The notes beneath the pieces are model-generated. The model made no database searches, had not been told where the DNA came from, and saw nothing but the letters and a program-made list of their open reading frames with translations. From NCBI RefSeq assembly GCF_900104525.1, contig NZ_LT629711.1, positions 1,736,001 to 1,800,000 on the forward strand: DNA of 64,000 bases, in the 5' to 3' direction. Below are positions 26,582 to 35,022 of this stretch, in pieces. Source of the stretch: Pedococcus dokdonensis. Its GTDB lineage: Bacteria > Actinomycetota > Actinomycetes > Actinomycetales > Dermatophilaceae. Numbering within the stretch: the first letter of the stretch is position 1; every line of letters begins with the position of its first letter. The position numbers were made by a program, and so were the translations under genes.

Positions 26582-28867
26582 GTGAGTTTTCTGCCACCTC
26601 GACGCCGGCTCCTGAGCGCTGCCACCACCTTCGCCGTCCTCATGGGCGTGCTCGCGGTCTCGGCACCCTCGGCCCAGGCCGCTGATACCCAGGCGCCCGT
26701 GCTGACCGGCTTCTCGGTCGCGCCCCGCGCGGTCACACCTGACCAGGAGGTGACGGTCAGCTACACGGCCACTGAGGACAGCGGGTCGCTGTCGGCGGTC
26801 TCGTTCGCGTTCGGTCGAAATACGTTGAGTCCGGTGTATGCCGCCCTGGCCGAGGGCTCCCTGCCCACGTCGGGCACCGTGACGCTCCGCCTCCCCGATG
26901 GTGCTGCCAACGCAACGTACAACCTGCTCCACGTGACCTTGACCGACGCGACCGGAAACACCTCCAGGGCCTACCCCAGCGGCGTGATCGGCTACTCCGC
27001 AGGAGCCACCGGTCCCGCCACCCACTCCCTCACCTTCGCGGACGGTGGCCTCACCCTCTCGGGGTCGGTTGCCGACAGTGCCTCCCCCCTGCTCACCGCG
27101 GCATCCCTCGAGGACCCGACCCTGACGGTCGGCGATCTCCTGACGATCCATTACGCGTCCACCGACGCCCACCTGCTGCGCTCCGTGGACGTCACCTACC
27201 GCAACAAGGTCGCCGTCTTCACGACCACCGTGCACGTCCTGAGGACCCCCAACTCGGACCTTCCGACCACGGGCGACCTGACCACCCCGGTCCCCGCGAC
27301 CTGGGCCAACGGCGACTACGCCGTGACCAGGGTCGACGTCGTCGACCAGTTCAACAACAAGGCGGTCTTCCTGCCCGACGGCACGATGTCGAGCGAGCGC
27401 GGTGCTGGGACCCACTCGGTCGACCTGAGGGCCCTGGGCTTCACCGTGTCAGGGTCGCCGGCGGACTTCGAGCCCCCGGTGCTGACCAGCCTCGGACTCC
27501 CGACGCCGATCGTCGGCATCGGCGGCACCGTGTCCCTTCCCTACACCGCGAGCGACGCCTCCGGCCTACGCTCCATCGAGGCCTACTTCAGGGACGGCTT
27601 CGGCAACTCGTTCACCGTGACAGGAGCCAACCCGTCGCTGTCCGGGACGCTCAGCGGCAGCGTGACGCCCACACCCAACAAGGCGATCGGCTCCTACGAG
27701 CTCAGCTCCCTGAAGCTCGTCGACACCCGTAACCGGGCGGCGACGTACTACGGCGGTGGCCTGCTGGACCTGCCGGGAGGTTCGACCACCCACCCGTTCG
27801 ACTTCTCGACCCGTGAGGTCAAGGTGGCGACCGTTCCGACCGCCACCCCGTGGGCCGCAGTCATGGCCGGTCCGGCCTCGGCCACCGTCCAGTGGGACAA
27901 CGCCGACGACCGTGGTGCGCCCTTCACTGGGTGGACGGTCACGGCCAGCCCGGGTGGCAAGGTCGTGACCGTCGGTGGGTCGGCGCGTTCGGCGAAGCTG
28001 ACCGGCCTGACCAACAAGACCCGCTACACCTTCACGGTCCGGGCGAAGAACGCCGTCGGCACAGGACCGGGTAAGGCGGCATACGGCACACCGCGCGCCT
28101 TCGGGCTCCGCATCCTGTCGCCGGGAGACTTCGGCGACGACAGCAAGAGCGACATCCTGGCCGTCAACCACGACGGCAAGCTGATCTACTACCGGGGCAA
28201 CGGGCGAGGCGGCTTCGCCTCCACCGGCAAGGTCATCGGTGCAGGGTGGCAGGTCAACCGCCTGGTCTTCCCGCGACAGGGTCCCCAAGAGGACGGTCTG
28301 CTGCCCGACGTCTGGGCGGTCGCTTATGACGGGGCGCTGCGGCACTACGGGTCGAGCCGCACCGGCACCTTGTCGTCGTGGGAGCCCCGCGGCTCCGGGT
28401 GGGACAAGTTCGCCAAGGTCTTCACGGCCGGCGACTTCGGCCACGACGGCTATCCCGACGTCATGGGCATCACCGACAACGGCGACCTCTACTACTACGC
28501 CCACCGCTGGCAGAACGGGTCCTTCTACCCGGGTCAGAAGATCGGGGCCGGGTGGCAGAACTTCACCCAGGTGGCCGGCTGGGGCGACCAGACCGGTGAC
28601 GGCCGCAACGACCTCGTGGCGATCAAGTCCGACGGGACCCTGTGGCTCTACGCGGGCAACGGCAAGGGTGGTTTCGCCGCGGCCGGGAAGCGGGTCGGCA
28701 GCGGCTGGGGCGCCGTCCGGGCGGCATTCGTCACCGACTTCGACGGCGGCGGTCCCGACCTGCTGACGGTCGACGCCAAGGGCAACCTGCGGCTCTACCA
28801 CGGCAACAACCGGGCCGGGCTCAGCTACCGCGGCGTGATCGGCAAGGGCTGGAACATCTTCCTCTGA
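26582..28867 (+). CDS. secreted repeat protein with Ig-like, Fn3 and FG-GAP/VCBS-like domains
   Basis: GTG 26582 follows a GGGGGGA binding site and starts a signal peptide ending near APSAQA. Three related Ig-like modules follow, recognisable by their openings (APVLTGFSVAPRAVTPDQ, PLLTAASLEDPTLTVGD, PPVLTSLGLPTPIVGIGG). A fibronectin type III domain (about 420-505, WAAVMAGPASATVQWDN) comes next, then a propeller-like repeat region to residue 761 with repeats GDFGDDSKSDILAVNHDGKL, GDFGHDGYPDVMGITDNGDL and GDQTGDGRNDLVAIKSDGTL, whose Asp-rich loops bind calcium in FG-GAP/VCBS repeats. No catalytic domain is seen. An adhesive or carbohydrate-binding surface role is inferred. Confidence 0.8.
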   Translation: MSFLPPRRRLLSAATTFAVLMGVLAVSAPSAQAADTQAPVLTGFSVAPRAVTPDQEVTVSYTATEDSGSLSAVSFAFGRNTLSPVYAALAEGSLPTSGTVTLRLPDGAANATYNLLHVTLTDATGNTSRAYPSGVIGYSAGATGPATHSLTFADGGLTLSGSVADSASPLLTAASLEDPTLTVGDLLTIHYASTDAHLLRSVDVTYRNKVAVFTTTVHVLRTPNSDLPTTGDLTTPVPATWANGDYAVTRVDVVDQFNNKAVFLPDGTMSSERGAGTHSVDLRALGFTVSGSPADFEPPVLTSLGLPTPIVGIGGTVSLPYTASDASGLRSIEAYFRDGFGNSFTVTGANPSLSGTLSGSVTPTPNKAIGSYELSSLKLVDTRNRAATYYGGGLLDLPGGSTTHPFDFSTREVKVATVPTATPWAAVMAGPASATVQWDNADDRGAPFTGWTVTASPGGKVVTVGGSARSAKLTGLTNKTRYTFTVRAKNAVGTGPGKAAYGTPRAFGLRILSPGDFGDDSKSDILAVNHDGKLIYYRGNGRGGFASTGKVIGAGWQVNRLVFPRQGPQEDGLLPDVWAVAYDGALRHYGSSRTGTLSSWEPRGSGWDKFAKVFTAGDFGHDGYPDVMGITDNGDLYYYAHRWQNGSFYPGQKIGAGWQNFTQVAGWGDQTGDGRNDLVAIKSDGTLWLYAGNGKGGFAAAGKRVGSGWGAVRAAFVTDFDGGGPDLLTVDAKGNLRLYHGNNRAGLSYRGVIGKGWNIFL

Positions 28868-29008
28868 CCGTCGGCGTGGTGAGTCACCCGCTCCGCTGGG
28901 CCCCGTCCCAGCCTCCGACGGGCTGACGAGCGGGCGCCGCACGGAGCACACTGGCCGGACACGTCGTCGGCAGACGGCCAGAGTGATCGTGTCGCCAGGA
29001 GGTCGAGC

Positions 29009-29692
29009 ATGACCGCGTCGCCATCGGAAGCACCCCCGCCACCGCCCGACGTCCCGGCGGGGGTCCGCGCGCAGATCCTGGCCACCGAGCACTGGAGCCT
29101 GCTGGCGACCCGCAGCATGACCTGGTCGGAGGTGATGAGCCGGATCACGATCCACCTCACCGTGGCGTCGGCGTCCCTCGTCGTGTTGGCCCTGTTCGCG
29201 CAGGCCTCCGGCTTCGGTGGTGCGTTCCGGGTGATGGCGATCGGTCTCGCCGCCGCGGTGCTCGTCATGGGCACGCTGACGCAGATCCGCGTCGTGAACG
29301 CCAGCATCGACGACGCCTCGACCATCCTCGGCATGAACCGGCTCCGCGCCGCGTACCTCGACCTCGACCCGGGCCTGGCCCCTTATCTCGTCACCTCGCC
29401 GCACGACGACCAGCAGGGGCTGATGCAGACCTACCTGATGGGCTGGCCCCGCTCCACGCTGAGCCACGTCGCCGGGAGCACCAGCATCTTCATGACCGTC
29501 ATCAACGCGATCGTGGCCGGCACCCTGGGGGCGCTGGTCGCCGATGCGGCCGGAGGCGGGGCCGCCGTGGTGGTCGTTCTCGGGACCGTCTGCGGGGTCG
29601 GCTACGTGGTCGCCCAGCTCGTCATCGGCCAGCGGTCGTTCGCCACGCCCCGGCAGGACTCGCGCTTCCCCACGCCCTCGACCGGCGACTGA
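29009..29692 (+). CDS. integral membrane protein of unknown function
   Basis: A 227-residue protein starting at ATG 29009, with AGGAGG eight bases upstream. After a Pro-rich N-terminus there are two hydrophobic helices (about 54-69, 72-90), a soluble segment with NRLRAAYLDLDPGLAPYLVTSPHDD, and two more helices (about 155-178, 184-205). Four-helix proteins of this pattern are common in actinobacteria and have no assigned function. It stands alone between the repeat protein and the cysteine locus. Confidence 0.65.
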   Translation: MTASPSEAPPPPPDVPAGVRAQILATEHWSLLATRSMTWSEVMSRITIHLTVASASLVVLALFAQASGFGGAFRVMAIGLAAAVLVMGTLTQIRVVNASIDDASTILGMNRLRAAYLDLDPGLAPYLVTSPHDDQQGLMQTYLMGWPRSTLSHVAGSTSIFMTVINAIVAGTLGALVADAAGGGAAVVVVLGTVCGVGYVVAQLVIGQRSFATPRQDSRFPTPSTGD

Positions 29693-29778
29693 GCCACACC
29701 GACCCGCCCCGTCCCGGTCCGCGAGACACCATGGCGACCTCGTGGACGACTCCCCGCGCCTTGTGCTCCACTAGTGGC

Positions 29779-29859
29779 ATGTCTTCGACCACCGCGGTGA
29801 CCGCCACGCACATGGGTTCCATGTGCTGCGGCGTCATGCGGTGTTGCTGCTGCGCCTGA
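29779..29859 (+). CDS. 26-aa Cys-rich leader peptide
   Basis: ATG 29779 opens a 26-residue ORF whose second half reads MCCGVMRCCCCA: six Cys in twelve residues, four of them consecutive, right before the stop at 29857. It is followed by a possible hairpin (GGCGCT...AGCGCC, about 29879-29901), a second Cys-containing ORF and cysteine dioxygenase. Poly-Cys upstream ORFs are known in mycobacteria, where ribosome stalling at Cys codons senses cysteine supply and controls the sulfur genes downstream. Here the target degrades cysteine, so the logic should be reversed: fluent translation at high cysteine would favour expression. The regulatory model is inference; the ORF is directly visible. Confidence 0.7.
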   Translation: MSSTTAVTATHMGSMCCGVMRCCCCA

Positions 29860-29923
29860 TCCCAGCCCCGCACCAGCCCGGCGCTCCATCTGAGCGAGCG
29901 CCCACCGACCCGGAGACGAAGCC

Positions 29924-30115
29924 ATGAGCACCACCCTCGCCAGCCACGCGGCATACCACCGCATCCACCTCGACCTGCACCTGACCCAAGGCTCCGTGTG
30001 TCGCCGAATGTGTTGCACCACAGCACATCCCGACATCCAGACCACTGAACAGGAGCAGTTCCATGACCGCCATCACCACCGCCGGCACCCCCGGCGTCAA
30101 CCGCTTCACCCGTAG
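29924..30115 (+). CDS. second small leader ORF with Cys cluster, overlapping cysteine dioxygenase start
   Basis: ATG 29924 follows GGAGACGAAG at good spacing. The 63-codon ORF contains HLDLHLTQGSVCRRMCC, which resembles the actinobacterial sulfur-gene leader peptides of the form DLHLTRRRHVDL..R..C, then runs into the dioxygenase gene, stopping at 30113-30115, 53 bases past its ATG 30063. Ribosomes translating it would pass over and disrupt, or re-initiate near, the dioxygenase start. Three Cys codons (positions 26, 30, 31) sit in the middle. Whether the full 63 residues matter, or only translation up to the Cys cluster, is unknown. Confidence 0.6.
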   Translation: MSTTLASHAAYHRIHLDLHLTQGSVCRRMCCTTAHPDIQTTEQEQFHDRHHHRRHPRRQPLHP

Positions 30116-30548
30116 CCAGCTGCTGCGCACCGCGCGGCTGTTCGCCACCGACCCCGACCTCGAGGACCTGGTCGACGGCACTGCGACCGAGCGCACCTGG
30201 CGTCGCCTCGATGCGACCGACCACCTCGAGATCTGGGTGATCAGCTGGCCGGTCGGCGCCAGCACCGGCTGGCACGACCACCTGCAGTCCGAGGGCGCCT
30301 TCCTGACCGTCAAGGGCGAGCTCGCCGAGCAGACCTGGTCCGGCGGCACCGTGCACGACCGCCACCTCTGGGAGGGCGAGGGCCGCAGCTTCGGTCCGCA
30401 CCACGTCCACCACGTCGCCAACCTCGGTGACCGGCCGGCCCTGTCGGTCCACGTCTACTCCCCCGCGCTGCGCGGGATGACCCGCTACGCACTCCTGGAC
30501 GGCAAGCTGGCCCAGACCGGGATCGAGCGGGCCGGAGAGCAGTGGTGA
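30063..30548 (+). CDS. cysteine dioxygenase
   Basis: A 161-residue cupin that oxidises cysteine to cysteine sulfinate with non-haem iron. Iron ligands are the His pair in TGWHDHLQSEGAFLTV and the His in PHHVHHVAN; the bacterial enzyme lacks the Cys-Tyr cofactor Cys, as is usual in actinobacterial forms. The gene is preceded by two Cys-rich leader ORFs and followed, with a short overlap, by a rhodanese-domain gene, making a small cysteine/sulfur disposal operon. Expression is probably tuned to cysteine through the leaders. Confidence 0.88.
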   Translation: MTAITTAGTPGVNRFTRSQLLRTARLFATDPDLEDLVDGTATERTWRRLDATDHLEIWVISWPVGASTGWHDHLQSEGAFLTVKGELAEQTWSGGTVHDRHLWEGEGRSFGPHHVHHVANLGDRPALSVHVYSPALRGMTRYALLDGKLAQTGIERAGEQW

Positions 30549-31054
30549 CCGCCACTGCCGCCCCCAGGAGTGGCGCGACCACGGTCCACTGGGAGACCAG
30601 GCTGTTCAGCACCCCGACCGCGCCGCCGGTCCCGACCGGGGTGGGACGCGGCTGGGACGCACCCACCTACACAGGCGTCGACGACCTGCTCGGCGACGCC
30701 CGCAGCCGGCTGAGCCGGGTCAGCGCGCGGGCCGCCTACCAGGAGGTCCTGCACGGGCGGGCCATCCTCGTCGACATCCGCCCGGCTGCCCAGCGCGCGG
30801 CCGAGGGCGAGGTCGCAGGACACCTCGGGCCCCTGGTGGTGGAGCGCAACGTGCTGGAGTGGCGGTTCGACCCGCGCCACGAGGCCCGGCTGACCGTCGC
30901 GTCGTTCGACGCGCGCGTGCTGGTGCTCTGCCAGGAGGGCTACACCTCGTCGCTGGCTGCGGATGCGTTGCTACGCCTGGGTGTCCACCGCGCCACCGAT
31001 GTCGCGGGCGGGTTCCGCGCGTGGCGCGAGGCGGGCCTCCCGGTCGCCGCCTGA
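30542..31054 (+). CDS. rhodanese-like sulfurtransferase
   Basis: A 170-residue single rhodanese domain. Substrate-side Asp/Arg appear in AILVDIRPAAQR and the active-site loop is VLCQEGYTSSLAADAL with catalytic Cys. It would move sulfane sulfur to an acceptor, a natural partner for cysteine breakdown. GTG 30542 or the adjacent GTG 30545 overlaps the dioxygenase stop (GTGA), so the two are co-translated. About 55 residues before the core are extra and unrecognised. Confidence 0.85.
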   Translation: MVTATAAPRSGATTVHWETRLFSTPTAPPVPTGVGRGWDAPTYTGVDDLLGDARSRLSRVSARAAYQEVLHGRAILVDIRPAAQRAAEGEVAGHLGPLVVERNVLEWRFDPRHEARLTVASFDARVLVLCQEGYTSSLAADALLRLGVHRATDVAGGFRAWREAGLPVAA

Positions 31055-31060
31055 GCGCAG

Positions 31061-31074
31061 GTATGCCGCGTGGC
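31061..31074 (+). repeat. intergenic copy of the recurring word GTATGCCGCGTGGC
   Basis: This copy lies between the rhodanese stop and the DUF3618 stop, outside any gene, so codon choice cannot explain it. Six other exact copies in either orientation are described under findings. Confidence 0.7.
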
Positions 31075-31089
31075 CCAGCGCCGCACGAG

Positions 31090-31377
31090 TCAGCGCCGGC
31101 GGCGGATCGCCCCGATCCCGATCAGGGCCACGGCCGCCGCCGCGAGCGCCGCGATCCGCTCGGTGCGCAGGTCGCCCGACTCGGTGCGGGTCGCCTCGGT
31201 GAACTTCGCCCGGGCCGACTCCACCTGACGCCGGGCGATCTCCTGCGGGGCGGTGCGGGTGTGCAGCTCGTCGACGGTGCCCGCCAGCCGGTCGCGGGCC
31301 GCGGCGATGTCGGCCTCGATCTGCGCGACGGACCGGCTGTCCCCGGACGAGACCTTGCCGTTCTGGGTGTCACTCAT
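31090..31377 (-). CDS. DUF3618 protein
   Basis: A 95-residue protein with a helical N-terminus SRSVAQIEADIAAARDRLAGT, the DUF3618 signature, then an amphipathic segment and a C-terminal transmembrane helix (IAALAAAAVALIGIGAI) ending in RRRR. DUF3618 proteins are small membrane-anchored proteins of unknown role, often beside phage-shock or envelope genes. The start ATG 31377 is preceded by GAGGAGCG. It lies downstream of bcp on the same strand, separated by a G-rich tract. Confidence 0.85.
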   Translation of the reverse strand: MSDTQNGKVSSGDSRSVAQIEADIAAARDRLAGTVDELHTRTAPQEIARRQVESARAKFTEATRTESGDLRTERIAALAAAAVALIGIGAIRRRR

Positions 31378-31392
31378 GCGGCGCTCCTCGGT

Positions 31393-31439
31393 GGGTCGGG
31401 GTCGGGGTGGCGGGTCGGGTTTGGTCGGGTTGGGGCGGG
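31393..31439 (+). repeat. G-run tract with G-quadruplex potential
   Basis: Eight runs of three or four G separated by one to seven bases occur in 47 bases of the bcp-DUF3618 intergenic region, on the plus strand (the template for both genes). Loops are mostly TC. Such a tract can fold as G-quadruplex and slow polymerase between the two genes. Confidence 0.6.
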
Positions 31440-31456
31440 TCGGCCTCGGGCCGGCC

Positions 31457-31927
31457 TCAGGCGAGGCCGAGGTCGCGACGCAGCTTGGCGACGTGGCCGG
31501 TGGCCTTGACGTTGTACCAGGCGTGCGAGACCTTGCCGTCCTCGTCGACGACCACGGTGCTGCGCAGGACGCCCTCGACGGTCTTGCCGTAGAGCTTCTT
31601 CTCGCCGAAGGCGCCGTAGGAGTCCATCACGGCCCGGTCGGCGTCGGAGAGCAGCTGGATGGTGATGCCGTCCTTCTCGCGGAACTTCGCGAGCTTCTCG
31701 GGCTTGTCGGGCGAGATGCCGAGCACCTCGTATCCCTCACGGTGCAGCGTGTTGATGTTGTCGCTGAAGTCGCAGGCTTGGGTTGTGCAACCCGGGGTCA
31801 TCGCCGCCGGGTAGAAGTAGACGATCACCTTCTTGCCGCGCAGGTCGGAGAGCGAGACCTCGCCACCCTTGTCGTCGGGCAGCGTGAAGTCGGGGGCGGT
31901 GTCACCTGCGGTCAGTCGGTCGGCCAC
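31457..31927 (-). CDS. bcp: thioredoxin-dependent thiol peroxidase (Bcp/PrxQ)
   Basis: A 156-residue atypical two-Cys peroxiredoxin that reduces hydroperoxides. The peroxidatic site is PGCTTQACDF, with the resolving Cys five residues after the peroxidatic Cys as in PrxQ enzymes. GTG 31927 is preceded by AGGAG at about ten bases. The Nur-like box at 31959-31979 lies only 32 bases upstream of the start codon and could affect this gene as well as the divergent transporter. Confidence 0.92.
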   Translation of the reverse strand: MADRLTAGDTAPDFTLPDDKGGEVSLSDLRGKKVIVYFYPAAMTPGCTTQACDFSDNINTLHREGYEVLGISPDKPEKLAKFREKDGITIQLLSDADRAVMDSYGAFGEKKLYGKTVEGVLRSTVVVDEDGKVSHAWYNVKATGHVAKLRRDLGLA

Positions 31928-31958
31928 TGCTGTGCGCTCCTCGTCGTTCGGATAGTGT

Positions 31959-31979
31959 TATTGCGAGTCAGTTGCAATA
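31959..31979. promoter_or_regulatory. Nur-like (nickel regulator) operator
   Basis: TATTGCGA-GTCAG-TTGCAATA is an inverted repeat with seven of eight positions matching across a 5-base spacer. It agrees with the published Streptomyces Nur box (TTGCAA-N5-TTGCAA). It sits between bcp and a CbiMNQO-type transporter, where a nickel-responsive Fur-family repressor would act. No cobalamin riboswitch is seen in the same gap. Confidence 0.6.
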
Positions 31980-32123
31980 GCGTGGCTGTCACCAGCCGTC
32001 ACCAACTTATCCCAGCCCGACCGGCGTCACCTCAGGACTCCATCCAGAGGACCGCCAGCCCCGAATGACCAGGGCGCAGGGCGTCCGCACCACCATCGCA
32101 GCACCTCTCGACAGGAGCGACCC

Positions 32124-32813
32124 GTGCACGTGCCCGACGGATTCCTCGACGCACCGACGTCGATCGGCACCGCCGTCGTCGCCGCGGGCGGCGTGGCCCT
32201 CGCCCTGCGCGGTGCGCGGCGCGAGCTCGACGACCGCACGGCGCCGCTCGCCGGGCTGGTCGCGCTGTTCGTCTTCAGCACCCAGATGCTCAACTTCCCG
32301 ATCGGGGCCGGCACGTCCGGCCACCTGCTCGGCGGCGCGCTCGCAGCCGTGCTCGTCGGCCCCTGCACGGCCACCCTGTCGATCACCGTGGTGCTCCTGG
32401 TGCAGGCGACCCTGATGGCCGACGGCGGCATCACCGCGCTGGGCACCAACATCACGCTCATGGGGCTGGTCGGCGTGTGGACCGGGTGGCTGGTCTTCGT
32501 GGGCCTGCGCCGCGCACTGCCCTCGCGTCCCGCGATGGTCGTGCCCGCAGCGGCCCTCGCCGCGCTCGTCTCGGTGCCGACAGCCGCCTTCGCGTTCTCG
32601 CTGCTCTTCGCAGTCGGTGGCACGGTCGACGTGCCGTTCTCGACCGTCGCGGCCGCCATGGTCGGGGTGCACAGCCTGATCGGGATCGGCGAGGCCGTGA
32701 TCACCGGCCTGGCCGTCGCCAGCATCGTCGCCGTGCGACCCGACCTCGTGCACGGCGCCCGTCCGAGCCTCGAGAACCGCACCCTCACCATCCGCGAAGG
32801 AGCGTCCGCATGA
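32124..32813 (+). CDS. cbiM: CbiM/NikM substrate-binding membrane component of a metal ECF transporter
   Basis: A 229-residue membrane protein starting MHVPDGF, where the mature N-terminus and His2 coordinate Ni2+ or Co2+ in this family. Further signature segments are STQMLNFPIGAGTSGHLLGG and LMADGGITALGTNITLMG. GTG 32124 follows AGGAG. It starts a four-gene unit (CbiM, PDGLE protein, CbiQ, CbiO) with short overlaps or gaps. Family assignment is firm; metal choice cannot be read from the protein, but the Nur-like box upstream and the absence of cobalamin genes or a B12 riboswitch favour nickel. The symbol is kept generic. Confidence 0.9.
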   Translation: MHVPDGFLDAPTSIGTAVVAAGGVALALRGARRELDDRTAPLAGLVALFVFSTQMLNFPIGAGTSGHLLGGALAAVLVGPCTATLSITVVLLVQATLMADGGITALGTNITLMGLVGVWTGWLVFVGLRRALPSRPAMVVPAAALAALVSVPTAAFAFSLLFAVGGTVDVPFSTVAAAMVGVHSLIGIGEAVITGLAVASIVAVRPDLVHGARPSLENRTLTIREGASA

Positions 32814-33175
32814 GCACCCCTCGTCCGCGCGTCACGACCCGCCGCCTGATGGTGGTCGGCATTCTGGTGTGTGCCGTCCTCGCCGGGGTCGTGTCGTTCT
32901 ACGCCTCGAGCCACCCCGACGGCCTCGAGTTCGTGGCCGGCGAGAAGGGCTTCCTGGGGTCGGCCGGTCCGCACGCCAGCGACGGTTCGCCGTTCGCCGG
33001 CTACGCGACGCGGGGCGTCGACGACGCCCGGTTCTCCGGTGGCATCGCCGGCCTGGTCGGCGGCGCGGTCGTGTTCGTCATCGCCGGCGGGCTGTTCCTC
33101 GCCATCCGCCGCCGCGACCGCAGCGACATCAGCAGCGACACCGGCAGTGGTGGCGCCAGCGACAGCGACGCCTGA
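32810..33175 (+). CDS. PDGLE-domain (CbiN-like) accessory component
   Basis: A 121-residue protein with an N-terminal transmembrane helix (LMVVGILVCAVLAGVVSFY), the SHPDGLEFVAGEKGF motif that names the family, and a second helix (FSGGIAGLVGGAVVFVIAGGLFLAI). PDGLE/CbiN/NikN proteins assist metal loading of CbiM. ATG 32810 overlaps the CbiM stop (ATGA), so it is translationally coupled. The tail is Ser/Asp/Gly-rich and probably disordered. Confidence 0.88.
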   Translation: MSTPRPRVTTRRLMVVGILVCAVLAGVVSFYASSHPDGLEFVAGEKGFLGSAGPHASDGSPFAGYATRGVDDARFSGGIAGLVGGAVVFVIAGGLFLAIRRRDRSDISSDTGSGGASDSDA

Positions 33176-33201
33176 CGTGCCCACGGGCGACGGCCACTGA
33201 C

Positions 33202-33959
33202 ATGGGCGCCGGACACGGTCACCACCTCCACTTCCACGGGCACTCCCCTGTCCACCGCCTCCCGGCGCACGCGAAGCTGCTCGCCCTCCTCGCCTTCGTC
33301 CTCGTGGTCGTGCTCACGCCGCGCACCGCGTTCGCCGCGTATGCCGTCTACCTCCTGCTCGTCGTCGTCGCCCAGCGTGCGTCGCGGGTCCCCCTCGGCT
33401 ACTTCGTGAAGCGGATGGTGGTGGAGCTGCCGTTCGTGGTCTTCGCGTTGCTGATGCCGTTCGTCGCGACCGGGCCCCGGGTCGAGGTCGGCCCGCTCCA
33501 CCTGTCGGAGCACGGGCTCCTCGGCGCCTGGGCGCTGCTGGCCAAGGGAACCCTCGGGGTGATGGCGTCCCTGGTCCTCGCGACGACCACCGAGCCGCGG
33601 CACGTCGTCGCCGGTCTGGAACAGCTCCGGCTGCCCGGTCAGCTGGTGCAGATCATGGGCTTCATGGTGCGCTACCTCGAAGTCGTCACCGGTGAGCTGG
33701 CGCGCATGAAGGTGGCTCGCGAGTCACGGGGGTTCCAGCCCAGGAACGTCCGCGCCTGGCCGGCACTCGCGTCGACTGCCGGCGCGCTGTTCATCCGGTC
33801 CTACGAGCGGGGCGAGCGAGTGCACCTGGCGATGCTGTCCCGCGGCTACACGGGGTCGTTGCCGGTGACCCACCCGCGGACGGCCACGGCCGAGCAGTGG
33901 CGGCTGGCCGGCATACTCCCCGTGGCGGCGCTCGCGACGCTGGTCGTGGCGGTGGCCCG

Positions 33960-33963
<4 letters not shown>
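33202..33963 (+). CDS. cbiQ: CbiQ transmembrane T component of the metal ECF transporter
   Basis: A 253-residue membrane protein. Family features are the Ala-Arg-Gly coupling motifs that bind the ATPase, here ARESRGFQ and LSRGYTG. The start at ATG 33202 gives a His-rich N-terminus (GHGHHLHFHGHSPVH) of six to seven His that could hold or sense metal. CbiQ starts usually have fewer His, so this tail is notable. It overlaps the ATPase gene by four bases (GTGA at 33960). Confidence 0.9.
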
Positions 33964-34705
<742 letters not shown>

Positions 34706-34709
<4 letters not shown>

Positions 34710-35005
34710 TGCCCGTCGCCGATCTCGAGGGTGAGCCGCAGCTCGACCGGGTCGCCCTCGACGATGCCCTCGGCCCTGCGGACGGCGTCCTTGAGGGGCA
34801 GGAGGTAGCCCCCGTCACGAGGGAACAGCGATGTCGTGAACCTCGTGTCCCCGACCTGCCCGACGACAGGGATGACCCCCCAGCCGTAGGTGAGCAGGGA
34901 CTTGTGGTCGTCCACGACGCCGGCCTCGTTCTCGGGCAGGGCGACGAAGTAGTACGGCGCCGGTCCGCGCCACTCGATGACGGTCCCACTGAACTCCAGG
35001 TCCAC
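34706..35005 (-). CDS. DUF1905 protein
   Basis: A 99-residue soluble protein with the DUF1905 pattern (EFSGTVIEWRGPAPYYFVALPE, GWGVIPVVGQVGDTRFTTSLFP, YLLPLKDAVRRAEGI). These small beta-barrel proteins are of unknown function. GTG 35005 was chosen because a TAGGGT -10 element (35013-35018) ends seven bases upstream, giving a leaderless start; GTG 35014 also reads in frame but lies inside that promoter. Confidence 0.85.
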
Positions 35006-35012
35006 GCCCGTC

Positions 35013-35018
35013 ACCCTA
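35013..35018 (-). promoter_or_regulatory. -10 element TAGGGT, leaderless promoter of the DUF1905 gene
   Basis: On the minus strand TAGGGT ends seven bases before GTG 35005, and no binding site is present. It helps to decide the start codon. Confidence 0.55.
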
Positions 35019-35022
35019 GGCG

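Noticed and set aside
31980..32123. Cobalamin riboswitch before cbiM
   Set aside because: No B12-box-like sequence or extended paired structure was seen in this gap.
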